Below, piece by piece: positions 56,154-64,000 of a stretch of 64,000 nucleotides of DNA. A program made the position numbers and the translations under genes. Position 1 is the first letter of the stretch. Each line of letters begins with the position of its first letter. Below the pieces are notes generated by a model that saw nothing but the letters and a program-made list of their open reading frames with translations, was not told the DNA's origin and made no database searches. The stretch lies in the NCBI RefSeq assembly GCF_022664535.1, contig NZ_JAKUJY010000017.1, forward strand, positions 42,690-106,689, written 5' to 3'. This DNA is from Sphingobium trunci. Its GTDB lineage: Bacteria > Pseudomonadota > Alphaproteobacteria > Sphingomonadales > Sphingomonadaceae.

Positions 56154-56537
56154 TTATCCTCCGCCGCCACTCAAATAGCTGATCAGTTCAGGCTTGCTGA
56201 CGGTCATGCTCTTGTCCGTATCGGCCGTGGCGAAGGCGCCATCGGCCCAGGCGGCGACTTCGGCCGGGGCCATCGTCTTGCCCGTCGCCTTCATCTCCTG
56301 ATCTTTCAGCGCCACCATCCAGCGCGAAAATTCAGCCTTGTCGAGTTGGCCGTCATGATTCTGGTCATAGACGGGAAATTCGCTGTCCACGATGGATGCC
56401 ACTCCATCGCCGGAGGTGGCGGGCTTGGCTCCTTCATCTTGCGCGCCGGGGGGGGGCTGCTGCGGGGCTGCTCCTGCCTGCGCGAGCGCGGATGGCGTCA
56501 CCGCCAAGGCCGCGATCAAGAGAAGGGCGCGGATCAT
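56154..56537 (-). CDS. Exported EF-hand calcium-binding protein
   Basis: The 127-residue product has a signal peptide (MIRALLLIAALAVTPSALA), a Pro/Gln-rich start and two EF-hands: DQNHDGQLDKAEF and DTDKSMTVSKPEL, the second with a less regular loop. It should bind Ca2+ in the periplasm. Such small EF-hand proteins are common in sphingomonads; the target is unknown. Confidence 0.78.
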   Translation of the reverse strand: MIRALLLIAALAVTPSALAQAGAAPQQPPPGAQDEGAKPATSGDGVASIVDSEFPVYDQNHDGQLDKAEFSRWMVALKDQEMKATGKTMAPAEVAAWADGAFATADTDKSMTVSKPELISYLSGGGG

Positions 56538-56798
56538 TTCAGTCTCCGGAATACGGCGTGCTGCTAAATTACCCTGTCATAATAGCCAAGTTTTTCCGTT
56601 GGTTCCTGAATATCCGTTCATCCTGATCCATTCGTCCGGGGAATTGGCTCGATTCGCCGCGTCAACCTGCGAATAATCGGACGAAATGGCGGAAAAACCG
56701 GAATTATTCTGCTTCTTCACGCCCGGATTTGCCCCCGAAAGGCGGGACTGTTAGGGGGCGCAGCGACATTCCATTCAATCAGATTCAGGATTCGCCCG

Positions 56799-58112
56799 AT
56801 GGTCCCCCGTTACGCCCGCCCGCAGATGACCGCCCTTTGGGAACCGGAGGCCCGGTTCAAGATCTGGTTCGAGATCGAGGCGCATGCGACCGAGAAACTG
56901 GGCGAACTGGGCGTGGTGCCCCCGTCCGCCGCCAAGGCGCTGTGGGACTGGTGGGCCACCCATCCGGCGATCGACGTGCCCGCCATCGATGCGATCGAGG
57001 CCGTCACCAAGCATGACGTCATCGCCTTCCTGACCTGGGTGGCCGAACAGGTCGGTGACGAAGCGCGTTTCATGCATCAGGGCATGACCAGTTCCGACGT
57101 CCTGGACACCTGCCTTGCGGTGCAGTTGAGCCGCGCCGCCGACATTCTGATCGAGGATCTCGACAAGCTGCTCGAGGTTATCAAGCGCCGCGCCTATGAG
57201 CATAAGCTGACCCCGACCATCGGGCGCAGCCACGGCATCCATGCCGAGCCGGTGACCTTCGGCCTCAAGATGGCGGAAGCCTATGCCGAGTTCAGCCGTT
57301 GCCGTGCCCGTCTGGTGGCGGCGCGCGAGGAGGTCGCCACCTGCGCCATTTCCGGCGCGGTCGGCACCTTCGCCAATATCGACCCGCGCGTCGAGGAGCA
57401 TGTCGCGGAGAAGCTGGGCCTCGCCGTCGAACCGGTCTCCACCCAGGTCATTCCGCGCGATCGCCATGCCATGTTCTTCGCGACCCTGGGCGTCATCGCT
57501 TCCTCGATCGAGCGCCTGGCCGTCGAGGTCCGCCACCTTCAACGCACCGAAGTGCTGGAGGCCGAGGAATATTTCTCGCCCGGCCAGAAGGGCAGCAGCG
57601 CCATGCCGCACAAGCGCAATCCGGTGCTGACCGAGAATCTGACCGGCCTCGCCCGCATGGTGCGCAGCTATGCGCTGCCGGCGATGGAGAATGTGGCGCT
57701 CTGGCATGAGCGCGACATCTCGCACAGTTCGGTTGAACGCTATATCGGTCCGGACGCGACCATCACGCTCGACTTCGCGCTGGGCCGTCTGACCGGGGTG
57801 ATCGACAAGCTGCTGGTCTATCCCGAGCGGATGATGAAGAATCTCGACAAGATGGGCGGCCTTGTCCATTCGCAGCGGGTGCTGCTGGCGCTGACCCAGG
57901 CGGGGGTGAGCCGCGAGGACAGCTATCGCTATGTTCAGCGCAATGCGATGAAGGTCTGGGAATCCGACGGCCAGCTCTCCCTGATGGAATTGCTGAAGGC
58001 CGATCCGGATGTCGCCGCCGCGCTGACCGCCGAGCAGATCGAGGAGAAGTTCAACCTCGATTATCACTTCAGGCAGGTCGACACCATTTTCGCCCGCGTG
58101 TTCGGGGAATAG
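56799..58112 (+). CDS. purB: Adenylosuccinate lyase
   Basis: The 437-residue enzyme works twice in purine synthesis, on SAICAR and adenylosuccinate. The fumarase-superfamily signature GSSAMPHKRNP with the catalytic Ser loop, QGMTSSDVLDT and GRSHGIHAEPVTFG are present. The start MVPRYARPQM agrees with the family. Its stop codon lies inside the repeat element copy B. Confidence 0.96.
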   Translation: MVPRYARPQMTALWEPEARFKIWFEIEAHATEKLGELGVVPPSAAKALWDWWATHPAIDVPAIDAIEAVTKHDVIAFLTWVAEQVGDEARFMHQGMTSSDVLDTCLAVQLSRAADILIEDLDKLLEVIKRRAYEHKLTPTIGRSHGIHAEPVTFGLKMAEAYAEFSRCRARLVAAREEVATCAISGAVGTFANIDPRVEEHVAEKLGLAVEPVSTQVIPRDRHAMFFATLGVIASSIERLAVEVRHLQRTEVLEAEEYFSPGQKGSSAMPHKRNPVLTENLTGLARMVRSYALPAMENVALWHERDISHSSVERYIGPDATITLDFALGRLTGVIDKLLVYPERMMKNLDKMGGLVHSQRVLLALTQAGVSREDSYRYVQRNAMKVWESDGQLSLMELLKADPDVAAALTAEQIEEKFNLDYHFRQVDTIFARVFGE

Positions 58113-58235
58113 GATCAGGGTGACATAGGTGACACGATAAGGGCGCAGAAATGCGCCCTTTTTGGTTGATTTTCGTACAGTTCAAAAAGCCGGCCCCAAC
58201 CTAATCCTCTTCCGATGCTGTAGGACAGCAAAATC
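58109..58235 (+). repeat. Intergenic element with embedded terminator, copy B (after purB)
   Basis: The TAGGATCAGGGTGACATAGG segment starts inside the purB stop codon, followed by TGACACGATAAGGGCGC, a hairpin with a GAAA loop (58139-58147 with 58152-58160) and five T, a middle part, and CTGTAGGACAG at 58218-58228. The 127-base order matches 46161-46033 on the other strand; the last part reaches the convergent lacI stop. Confidence 0.8.
58139..58163 (+). terminator. Rho-independent terminator of purB (within repeat element)
   Basis: AAGGGCGCA (58139-58147) pairs with TGCGCCCTT (58152-58160) over a GAAA loop, followed by a run of five T. The loop base composition differs from copy A, yet the stem is kept. 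Confidence 0.88.
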
Positions 58236-58236
58236 G

Positions 58237-59283
58237 TCATTGCGGCGGGGCGTCGGACTGGCGGCGGATCAGTTCATAGTCGAGCAGCAGATGGGCGGGT
58301 TTTTCCGCGCCCTTGCCCTTGCGCGCCTTGATCTGCCGGACCAGCAATTCCACCGCCGCGCGCGACATGGCGCTGATCGGCTGGCGGATCGTCGTCAGTT
58401 CCGGCCAGATGGTGGTCGCGAGCGAAGTGTCGTCGAAGCCGCAGACAGTGAGGTCGCGCGGCACGTCCAGCCCGCCGCGATGCGCGATCGCCACGGTTGC
58501 CGCCGCCATGTCGTCATTGCTGGCGAAGATGGCCGTGGGCGGCTGGGGCAGCGCCAGGATCGTCTCCGCCGCCTCCAGCCCGGAGCGATAGGTGAAATAG
58601 CCCTGCGCCACCAGCGTCTCGTCCGGTTCGATCCCCGCCTCGGCCAGGGCGTCGCGATAGCCTTCCAGCCGGCGTTCGCTGGCGCTGAGATTGGGATGCC
58701 CCTTGATGAAGCCGATGCGCCGGTGGCCGAGCGCGATCAGGTGGCGGGTCATGGCCAGCGCGGCGGCATGGTCGTCGATGCGGACGGCGGACATGTCGTC
58801 CGGCGCTTCGCCCGTCGCCACCGCGACGGCGGTGATCCCCGCGGCGGCCAAGGCGTCCTTCACGCCCTGATGGTCGCAGAGCGGCGGAGGGAGGACGACG
58901 CCGTTGATCCGGCCGCGCAGCAGATGATCGACCACCGCATCGACGGCGCTTTCCTCGTCCCACTTCTCGACCATCAGGTCGATGCCGCTGCGGCTGGCCT
59001 GGTCCAGGCTGCCGACCAGAAATTCGCTGAGATAGTTGGCGGACGGGTTGCTGTAGAGCAGGCCGACCCGAATTTCCTCACCGCCCGCCAGGCTGCGCGC
59101 GGCGGCACTGGGCGAATAGTTGAGCGCGGCGATCGCCTGTTCGACCTTTTCCTTCGTTTCGGGACGGACGATCTGTTCGCCGTTGATGACGCGCGAGACG
59201 GTCATGGGGGACACGCCCGCATGCTGGGCGACGTCGTTGATGGTGGGGGCATTGCGCTGCCGCCGCGAGCTTCTGGCTTCCAT
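58237..59283 (-). CDS. LacI-family transcriptional regulator
   Basis: The 348-residue repressor has the N-terminal helix-turn-helix TINDVAQHAGVSPMTVSRVI, the hinge, and a periplasmic-binding-protein-like ligand domain (VGLLYSNPSANYLSEFLVGS, FIKGHPNLSASERRLEGYRDAL, AIFASNDDMAAATVA). A Xyl-type operator lies 6 kb away, so a role as xylose repressor is possible but unproven. The start MEARSSRRQRN is preferred over an upstream frame that overlaps the neighbour. Confidence 0.88.
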   Translation of the reverse strand: MEARSSRRQRNAPTINDVAQHAGVSPMTVSRVINGEQIVRPETKEKVEQAIAALNYSPSAAARSLAGGEEIRVGLLYSNPSANYLSEFLVGSLDQASRSGIDLMVEKWDEESAVDAVVDHLLRGRINGVVLPPPLCDHQGVKDALAAAGITAVAVATGEAPDDMSAVRIDDHAAALAMTRHLIALGHRRIGFIKGHPNLSASERRLEGYRDALAEAGIEPDETLVAQGYFTYRSGLEAAETILALPQPPTAIFASNDDMAAATVAIAHRGGLDVPRDLTVCGFDDTSLATTIWPELTTIRQPISAMSRAAVELLVRQIKARKGKGAEKPAHLLLDYELIRRQSDAPPQ

Positions 59284-59353
59284 GCAGGGATGGTAGCGGG
59301 AACATCGCGAGATACTAAGTGAAATATCGTTGGGCGGCGCTAAAGCCCGGCTT

Positions 59354-59848
59354 CTACCCTTTCGTTCCCCTGCGCGCATGGCCGCTGGCGTCCAGCACGG
59401 TTTCCATCGCGACGTAGGTGGAGGTGCTGGCGACATGGGGCAGGCTGGAGATCTTTTCGCCCAGCACGGCGCGATAGCGGCGGATGTCCGCCGTCCTGAC
59501 CTTCAGCAGATAGTCGAAGCTGCTGGCGATCATATGGCATTCCTCGACCTCCGGAATGCGGCGGACGGCGGCGTTGAATTCATTGAGCGCCTTTTCCCGC
59601 GTGTCGGACAGCTTCACTTCGGCAAAGGCGACATGGTCCATGCCCAGCTTGGCCGGATCGACAATGGCGCGGAAGCCCCGGATCACGCCCAGTTCGATCA
59701 GCCGCCGCATCCGTTGCTGGCAGGGTGTCTTGGACAGGCCGACCGTCTGGGCGAGATCGGTGACCGTCATGCGGCCATCCTCGACCAGGGCGGCGATGAT
59801 CCTGCGGTCGAATTCGTCCAGATCGACTGAAATGGAAGCGTTTGGCAT
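59354..59848 (-). CDS. Lrp/AsnC-family regulator, likely of putA (PutR type)
   Basis: The 164-residue protein has the Lrp helix-turn-helix (LDEFDRRIIAALVEDGRMTV, TVGLSKTPCQQRMRRL) and a C-terminal RAM ligand domain (VAFAEVKLSDTREKALNEF, EVEECHMIASSFDYLLKV). It is divergent from putA; the known PutR of alphaproteobacteria activates putA in response to proline. The shared 98-base promoter region makes this the best guess. Confidence 0.85.
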   Translation of the reverse strand: MPNASISVDLDEFDRRIIAALVEDGRMTVTDLAQTVGLSKTPCQQRMRRLIELGVIRGFRAIVDPAKLGMDHVAFAEVKLSDTREKALNEFNAAVRRIPEVEECHMIASSFDYLLKVRTADIRRYRAVLGEKISSLPHVASTSTYVAMETVLDASGHARRGTKG

Positions 59849-59946
59849 ATGTTTTTCCTAGCATGAGCCGTGAAATAAGTCATCATGGCCAGAAAAATGA
59901 CCATCTTAAGTCGGATTGCACGGCACGCTTCGCTTATCATCGGGCC

Positions 59947-62900
59947 ATGACGAGCCCCACGCCTTTTGCCGCCTTCGCCCCCGCCATCAGCGAGCAGTCG
60001 CCGCTCCGCCGGGCCATTACAGCCGCCTATCGCCGCGACGAGGCCCTGTGCATGGCGCCCCTGCTGGAAGCAGCCGCCTTGCCCGATGCGCTGAGGGGGC
60101 CGGTTCGCGATACGGCGCGCAGGCTGGTGACGGCGCTACGCGCCCATGGCAAGGGCAGCGGGGTCGAGGCGCTGGTGCAGGAATATTCGCTCTCCAGCCA
60201 GGAAGGCGTGGCGCTGATGTGCCTGGCCGAAGCGCTGCTGCGCATTCCCGACGACGCCACCCGCGACGCCCTGATCCGCGACAAGATCGCCGACGGCGAT
60301 TGGGGCGGGCATCTGGGCGGGGGCAAGTCGCTGTTCGTCAATGCCGCGACCTGGGGGCTGGTGGTGACCGGCAAGCTGGTCGGCAGCGTCGACGATCGCG
60401 GGCTGGGCGCGGCGCTGACGCGGCTGGTGGCGCGGGTCGGGGAGCCGGTGATCCGACGCGGCGTCGACCTTGCCATGCGGCTGATGGGCGAGCAGTTCGT
60501 CACCGGCGAAACCATAGCGGAGGCGCTGAAGCGCGCGAAGGCGCAGGAGGCCAAGGGCTTCCAATATAGCTATGACATGCTGGGGGAGGCGGCGACGACC
60601 GCTGCCGACGCGGCGCGTTATCATGCCGATTATGAGCGCGCCATTCATGCGATCGGCCGGGCTTCGGCCGGGCGCGGCGTTTATGAAGGGCCGGGCATTT
60701 CGATCAAGCTGTCCGCCCTTCATCCGCGTTATTCGCGGGCCCAGGCCGACCGGGTGATGGGGGAGTTGCTGCCCCGCGTGCGGGAACTGGCGCTGCTGGC
60801 CAAATCCTATGACATCGGCCTCAATATCGACGCGGAGGAGGCCGACCGGCTGGAATTGTCGCTGGACCTGCTGGAGAGGCTGGCGCTCGATCCGGAACTG
60901 GCGGGGTGGAACGGGTTTGGCTTCGTGGTGCAGGCCTATGGCAAGCGCTGTCCCTTCGTCATCGACTGGATCGTCGATCTGGCCGGGCGGGCCGGGCGGC
61001 GGATCATGGTGCGGCTGGTCAAGGGTGCCTATTGGGATGCGGAGATCAAGCGGGCGCAGGTCGACGGGCTGGCCGATTTCCCGGTCTATACCCGCAAGCT
61101 GCATACGGACGTCGCGTATATCGCCTGCGCGAGGAAGCTGCTGGCGGCGAGGGACCATGTGTTCCCGCAATTCGCCACGCATAATGCGCAGACGCTGGCG
61201 ACCCTCCATCATCTGGCCGGGCCGGATTTCATGGTCGGGGACTATGAGTTTCAGTGCCTGCACGGCATGGGCGAGCCGCTTTACGAGCAGGTGGTGGGCC
61301 GGGGCCATCTCGACCGGCCCTGCCGCATCTATGCGCCGGTCGGGACGCATGAGACCTTGCTCGCCTATCTGGTGCGGCGCCTGCTGGAAAATGGGGCCAA
61401 CAGTTCCTTCGTCCATCGCATCGCCGATCCGGCCGTGCCGGTCGAGGAGATGATCGCCGATCCGGTCGAGCGGGTGCGGGCGATGCCGCAGCCGGGTGAG
61501 CGGCATCCCGATATTGCCCTGCCTTCGGCGCTTTACCCCGACCGGCGCAATTCGGACGGGCTGGACCTGAGCGATGAGATGGCGCTGGCGGATCTGACGC
61601 AGGCGCTTCAGGCCAGTGCGGCGATGGTGTGGACGGCGGCGGCGGAAGGCAACGAGGGGCAGGCGCGGCCCGTGCTCAATCCGGCGGATCGCCGGGACGT
61701 GGTCGGGACGGTGGTGGAGGCGCCGCCCAGCCATGCCCGCGCCGCCGCCATCCGGGCGGAGGCCAGCGCATGGGGGCAGGTTCCGGTGGCGGAGCGGGCC
61801 GCCATGCTGGAGCAGGCGGCCGAAGCCATGCAGGCGCGCATGCCGGTCCTGCTGGGGCTGATCGTACGGGAGGCGGGCAAGTCGCTGCCCAATGCCATCG
61901 CCGAAGTGCGGGAGGCGATCGATTTCCTGCGCTATTATGCGGCGCAGGCGCGATCGGCCTTCGGTCCGGCGCAGCAGGCTCTGGGACCGATGCTGTGCAT
62001 CAGCCCGTGGAATTTTCCGCTGGCGATCTTCACCGGACAGGTCGCCGCCGCGCTGGTGGCGGGCAATCCGGTGCTGGCCAAGCCCGCCGAAGAGACGCCG
62101 CTGATCGCGGCCGAAGCGGTGCGGTTGCTGCATGAGGCAGGCGTGCCGGGCGATGCGCTGCAACTGATCCCCGGCGGGGGAGAGATGGGCGCGGCGCTGG
62201 TGGGTGCGCCGCAGATTGCGGGCGTGCTGTTCACCGGATCGACCGAAGTGGCGCGGCTGATCCAGCGGCAACTCGCTTCGCGGCTTTCGGCGGCGGGCAG
62301 GCCCATCCCGCTGATCGCCGAGACGGGCGGCCAGAATGCGATGATCGTCGACAGTTCCGCGCTGGCCGAGCAGGTGGTGGGCGATGTCATCGCCTCCGCC
62401 TTCGATAGTGCGGGGCAGCGTTGTTCGGCGCTGCGTATCCTCTGCCTGCAGGAGGATATTGCCGACCGGACGCTGGCGATGCTGAGGGGCGCGCTGAGGG
62501 AATTGCGGATCGGCCGGACGGACCGGCTGGCGGTCGATATCGGCCCGGTCATCACCGACGAGGCGAAGGCCGGGATCGAGGCGCATATCGAGGCGATGCG
62601 CGCGTTGGGCCTGCAGGTGGAGCAGCAGGCTTTGCCGGAAGAGGCCGCGCATGGCAGCTTCGTGCCGCCGACCATCATCGAGATCGACGACATCGCCCGG
62701 TTGAAGCGCGAGGTGTTCGGGCCGGTGCTGCACGTGATCCGATACCGCCGCGACGGGCTGGGGCCGTTGATCGATGCGATCAATGCGACCGGCTATGGGC
62801 TGACCTTTGGCCTGCATACGCGGCTGGACGACACCATCGCCCATGTCACGGCGCGGGTGAGGGCGGGCAATCTCTATGTGAACCGCAATGTGATCGGCGC

Positions 62901-63555
62901 GATCGTCGGGGTGCAGCCCTTTGGCGGGCGGGGCCTGTCGGGGACGGGGCCGAAGGCGGGCGGGCCGCTCTATCTGGGGCGGCTGGTGGCGACGCCGCCG
63001 GTCTTCGCAGAGCGGGCCGGGCATCTGCAATCGCCGCTGGGCGACTTTGCCGACTGGCTGGACGGGCAGGGGGAGGGCGAAGCGGCGGCGATGGCGCGGC
63101 GCCATGGCGATGCGTCGGCGCTGGGCGTGGAACTGGTGCTGCCGGGGCCGGTGGGGGAACGCAACCTTTATGCGCTGCATCCGCGGGGGCTGATCTGGAT
63201 GCAGCCTGCGACGCGAATGGGGCTGTTTCAGCAGATGGCGGCGGTGCTGGCGACGGGAAATCGCGGCGTGCTGACGGGCATGGCCTTGCCTTCAGGCCTG
63301 CCCGCCAGCATCGCGGCCGCCTTTCCGAAGGAGCCTGACGGCCCCTTTGCCGCCGCGCTGGTCGAGGGGGATGAGGGCCGGATCAGGGCGGTCATGGAAG
63401 CGGCGGCCGCGATGGATGGGCCGATCGTCAGTGTCCATGCGCTGCGGGAGGGGGCTGGCGGGGGCTATTATCTCGACTGGCTGCTGGAGGAAGTGTCGAC
63501 CTCCATCAACACGACGGCGGCGGGCGGCAATGCGAGCCTGATGATGATCGGCTGA
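59947..63555 (+). CDS. putA: Bifunctional proline dehydrogenase / delta-1-pyrroline-5-carboxylate dehydrogenase
   Basis: The 1202-residue enzyme oxidises proline to glutamate. The PRODH barrel is at about residues 60-480 (YEGPGISIKLSALHPRYSRA, GLNIDAEEADRLELSLD, LVKGAYWDAEIKRAQ) and binds FAD. The P5CDH half is at about 540-1000, with NPVLAKPAEETP, FTGSTEVARLIQ and the catalytic C826 in SAGQRCSAL. A C-terminal domain follows. The ribbon-helix-helix repressor domain of the enteric PutA is absent, consistent with regulation by the divergent Lrp gene. Start MTSPTPF was chosen since the upstream part covers the regulator promoter. Confidence 0.95.
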   Translation: MTSPTPFAAFAPAISEQSPLRRAITAAYRRDEALCMAPLLEAAALPDALRGPVRDTARRLVTALRAHGKGSGVEALVQEYSLSSQEGVALMCLAEALLRIPDDATRDALIRDKIADGDWGGHLGGGKSLFVNAATWGLVVTGKLVGSVDDRGLGAALTRLVARVGEPVIRRGVDLAMRLMGEQFVTGETIAEALKRAKAQEAKGFQYSYDMLGEAATTAADAARYHADYERAIHAIGRASAGRGVYEGPGISIKLSALHPRYSRAQADRVMGELLPRVRELALLAKSYDIGLNIDAEEADRLELSLDLLERLALDPELAGWNGFGFVVQAYGKRCPFVIDWIVDLAGRAGRRIMVRLVKGAYWDAEIKRAQVDGLADFPVYTRKLHTDVAYIACARKLLAARDHVFPQFATHNAQTLATLHHLAGPDFMVGDYEFQCLHGMGEPLYEQVVGRGHLDRPCRIYAPVGTHETLLAYLVRRLLENGANSSFVHRIADPAVPVEEMIADPVERVRAMPQPGERHPDIALPSALYPDRRNSDGLDLSDEMALADLTQALQASAAMVWTAAAEGNEGQARPVLNPADRRDVVGTVVEAPPSHARAAAIRAEASAWGQVPVAERAAMLEQAAEAMQARMPVLLGLIVREAGKSLPNAIAEVREAIDFLRYYAAQARSAFGPAQQALGPMLCISPWNFPLAIFTGQVAAALVAGNPVLAKPAEETPLIAAEAVRLLHEAGVPGDALQLIPGGGEMGAALVGAPQIAGVLFTGSTEVARLIQRQLASRLSAAGRPIPLIAETGGQNAMIVDSSALAEQVVGDVIASAFDSAGQRCSALRILCLQEDIADRTLAMLRGALRELRIGRTDRLAVDIGPVITDEAKAGIEAHIEAMRALGLQVEQQALPEEAAHGSFVPPTIIEIDDIARLKREVFGPVLHVIRYRRDGLGPLIDAINATGYGLTFGLHTRLDDTIAHVTARVRAGNLYVNRNVIGAIVGVQPFGGRGLSGTGPKAGGPLYLGRLVATPPVFAERAGHLQSPLGDFADWLDGQGEGEAAAMARRHGDASALGVELVLPGPVGERNLYALHPRGLIWMQPATRMGLFQQMAAVLATGNRGVLTGMALPSGLPASIAAAFPKEPDGPFAAALVEGDEGRIRAVMEAAAAMDGPIVSVHALREGAGGGYYLDWLLEEVSTSINTTAAGGNASLMMIG

Positions 63556-63645
63556 AGCCGGAATTGTGCCGTTTTGGCACGATTTCAGGAAAATCCCCGC
63601 GAAGGGCGATTGTCCCGTCGATGGCGGCTCCTTGGCGACGTGCAT

Positions 63646-64000
63646 TCACGCGAGGATCTTTTCGCTGGGTCCGGCCCAGCCGGGAAGATGCGCCGCTTCG
63701 GGGGAACGGGCCAAAACCAGTGCCTTCCGGAGGCAGCCGTCGAAATCGTCGAGCAGGCGGGTGATCCTGATCCGCTGGCGAAGGAAATTGGCCCAGAGAA
63801 ACTCGGCGTAGAGAATGTCGGCCTTGGCATAGCCGCCCGCTCGCCGCAGCTCTCCGGCCAGGGACCGGTAGGGATCGTCCCTGAGCTTGCCGATATGTTT
63901 GGGCAGCGCGTCATAATCCTGCCGCCGCCCCTCCTCGTCAAAGGGATGCAGCCAGTTGCGGTTGTCCATATAGGTGAGGAAGGCCCGCCGGTTGAGATGG
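63646..64000 (-). CDS. ParB-like (PF08857-type) protein, 3' part
   Basis: The last 117 codons of a minus-strand gene that begins outside the window. The end has WLHPFDEEGRRQDYDALPKH, DDPYRSLAGELRRAGG, AEFLWANFLRQRI and LARSPEAAHLPGW. This pattern fits the ParB-like nuclease family that is annotated as chromosome partitioning ParB in proteobacteria, outside the core parABS pair. The frame stays open through the edge, so no start is seen. Confidence 0.6.
   Translation of the reverse strand, partial: HLNRRAFLTYMDNRNWLHPFDEEGRRQDYDALPKHIGKLRDDPYRSLAGELRRAGGYAKADILYAEFLWANFLRQRIRITRLLDDFDGCLRKALVLARSPEAAHLPGWAGPSEKILA

Noticed and set aside
60136..63180. Long minus-strand open frame (1014 codons) under putA
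   Set aside because: It is the antisense of PutA; it is full of Arg, Pro and His with no domain.

Overview
The window is a high-GC alphaproteobacterial chromosome segment, most likely from a sphingomonad (Sphingobium/Sphingomonas group). The evidence is DUF1013/TrcR and DUF1465/RcdA-type cell-cycle proteins, a single-cysteine DksA, a TonB-dependent receptor, a PEP-CTERM-like surface protein, and a Caulobacter-like xylX-xylB-xylC-xylE operon. No rRNA, tRNA, insertion sequence, phage gene or CRISPR array was recognised. Genes are dense, often coupled by ATGA, GTGA or TGATG overlaps, and many units end in clear intrinsic terminators.

Layout. 1-2.7 kb: a partial HAD dehalogenase, a D-2-hydroxyacid dehydrogenase and a PepSY membrane protein on the minus strand, behind a TonB-dependent siderophore receptor (2.8-4.9 kb). 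5.3-9.0 kb: a tight five-gene minus-strand operon (DUF4198 protein, small exported protein, HupE/UreJ permease, anchored periplasmic protein, DUF1624 membrane protein) that may handle a metal ion; it is the best candidate for an undescribed system. 9.2-20.7 kb: small proteins, aconitase, a phosphoesterase/glycosyltransferase pair, TrcR, an acyl-CoA ligase, MsrA, a small lipoprotein, Sua5 and a DUF815 ATPase. 20.7-33.1 kb: PQQ-type sugar dehydrogenase, ArgC, NlpC/P60 peptidase, MarR regulator, leucyl aminopeptidase, a DUF3298-type lipoprotein, RimO, a K+ channel-like protein, an NlpD-like factor, SerS and a host-attachment-family protein.

33.1-45.4 kb: a serine-rich PEP-CTERM-like protein, DksA, a PilZ protein, two YdcH/DUF465 proteins, an RcdA-like protein, the TamA-TamB outer-membrane assembly pair, L-serine dehydratase and an outer-membrane barrel. 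45.5-52.3 kb: a thioesterase, lapA-pyrF, and a minus-strand D-xylose oxidation operon (xylX, xylB, xylC, transporter, mutarotase) with a palindromic LacI-type operator in front of xylX; xylA and xylD are not in the window. 52.4-55.8 kb: the Ku-LigD end-joining pair. 55.8-64 kb: small proteins, purB, a LacI regulator, an Lrp-type regulator divergent from putA, putA, and the 3' part of a ParB-like gene.

Besides the genes, two dispersed intergenic element families stand out. One is a ~128-bp element with a built-in terminator after both pyrF and purB. The other is a ~105-bp element made of two hairpins that show compensatory base changes between copies (18.4 and 36.7 kb). All names rest on motif recognition by eye; no database search was run.
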